Positions 5,302-5,942 of a DNA stretch of 5,942 nucleotides are shown here, piece by piece (position 1 is the first letter of the stretch; each line of letters begins with the position of its first letter). The stretch covers positions 1-5,942 of the forward strand of contig DAOUQS010000132.1 in the NCBI GenBank assembly GCA_030625465.1, written 5' to 3'. This DNA is from Amylibacter sp. (GTDB taxonomy: Bacteria > Pseudomonadota > Alphaproteobacteria > Rhodobacterales > Rhodobacteraceae). The notes below the pieces were generated by a model. It saw only the letters and a list, made by a program, of their open reading frames with translations. It was not told the origin of the DNA and made no database searches. Made by a program: the position numbers and the translations under genes.

Positions 5302-5942
5302 ATGCGCGATCTTACCATACCTTCCGAACGTCATCCGGAAAAGGCCAATAAGCCTGACAATGCACAACCGAAAAAGCCAAAATGGATCAGGGTAAAAGCC
5401 CCCGTTGGTAAAGGTTATTCCAAGACACGTAATATCATGCGCGACAATAGTCTGGTAACGGTTTGTGAACAGGCAGGCTGCCCGAATGTGGGTGAATGCT
5501 GGAATCAGGGCCATGCCACGATGATGATTATGGGCGAGGTTTGTACGCGGGCCTGCACCTTTTGCAATATAGCGACCGGCAAACCACCCGAGGATCTGGA
5601 TGCGTTTGAACCGGGCCGCGTGGCGGCTGCCGTTAAAAAGCTGGGGTTGAAACATGTGGTTGTCACCTCTGTTGATCGCGATGACATCAAGGATGGCGGG
5701 GCCGAACATTTCGCCCAGACCATTCGCGCGATCCGCAAACAATCGCCAGAAACAACGATCGAGGTGCTGACACCCGATTTTATCCGTTGTGATGACAGTG
5801 TATTGCAAGTGGTGGTCGACGCGCGCCCCGATGTGTTCAACCACAACCTTGAAACTGTGCCGGGCCTATACCCCGAGGTGCGCCCCGGCGCGCGGTATTT
5901 CCATTCCTTGCGCCTGTTGCAACGTGTTAAAGAACTTGATCC
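5302..5942 (+). CDS. lipA: Lipoyl synthase LipA (5' part, runs off the window)
   Basis: LipA is a radical SAM enzyme that inserts two sulfurs into octanoyl groups on E2 subunits and GcvH, making the lipoyl cofactor; it sacrifices its auxiliary [4Fe-4S] cluster as the sulfur donor. The first 213 codons are present and no stop occurs before the window ends. The N-terminus carries [11 protein letters not shown] and [15 protein letters not shown], typical of alphaproteobacterial LipA. The auxiliary-cluster cysteines are Cys55, Cys60 and Cys66 (C-x4-C-x5-C), and the radical SAM cysteines are Cys81, Cys85 and Cys88 (C-x3-C-x2-C). [15 protein letters not shown] and FNHNLETVP follow as expected. AAAGG (5290-5294) lies seven bases before the ATG. 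It is divergent from the peroxiredoxin gene. The downstream partner genes and the C-terminus are outside the window. Confidence 0.97.
   Translation, partial: MRDLTIPSERHPEKANKPDNAQPKKPKWIRVKAPVGKGYSKTRNIMRDNSLVTVCEQAGCPNVGECWNQGHATMMIMGEVCTRACTFCNIATGKPPEDLDAFEPGRVAAAVKKLGLKHVVVTSVDRDDIKDGGAEHFAQTIRAIRKQSPETTIEVLTPDFIRCDDSVLQVVVDARPDVFNHNLETVPGLYPEVRPGARYFHSLRLLQRVKELD

Noticed and set aside
5281..5846. Long minus-strand open frames (187 and 113 codons) opposite lipA.
   Set aside because: The plus strand encodes LipA with all six cluster cysteines. The minus-strand translations show no family features and are antisense shadows.

Overview
The window looks like ordinary chromosomal core DNA from an alphaproteobacterium. 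The main evidence is the LipA N-terminus, with its RHPEKA-x-KPDN and WIRVKAP stretch, and the LpdA type, with CTYCHPQIASVG near the interface domain. Base composition is moderate. The MFS and DUF924 genes look more AT-rich by eye than lpdA or lipA. I see no phage, IS element, CRISPR array, rRNA or tRNA.

Layout. (1) Bases 1-282 hold the 3' end of queA (queuosine tRNA modification), cut by the window start. (2) Bases 369-2259 hold two plus-strand genes, probably one transcript: a YcaD-like MFS transporter with an acidic C-terminal tail and a DUF924 protein. An operator-like dyad sits just before the transporter's ribosome binding site. (3) Bases 2350-3744 hold lpdA, dihydrolipoyl dehydrogenase (E3). 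(4) Bases 3748-5120 hold two minus-strand genes, a VIT1/CCC1-family metal transporter and a Prx5/plant-type-II peroxiredoxin. A strong intrinsic terminator follows the peroxiredoxin gene, so the two are probably separate transcription units. (5) Bases 5121-5301 are a divergent intergenic region with several dyad symmetries. (6) From 5302 to the window end is the 5' part of lipA, lipoyl synthase, which runs off the edge.

How the genes relate. LipA makes the lipoyl cofactor and LpdA reoxidises it on 2-oxoacid dehydrogenase and glycine cleavage complexes. The two often lie close together in alphaproteobacteria. Here they are separated by a divalent-metal (Fe/Mn) transporter and a thiol peroxidase on the opposite strand, so the 3' half of the window has a lipoate, iron and redox theme. 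That functional link is inference from position only.

I did not find an undescribed multi-gene system. The points most worth checking are the uncharacterised dyads at 327-355, 5220-5234 and 5245-5265, and the insertion of the VIT and Prx genes between lpdA and lipA.
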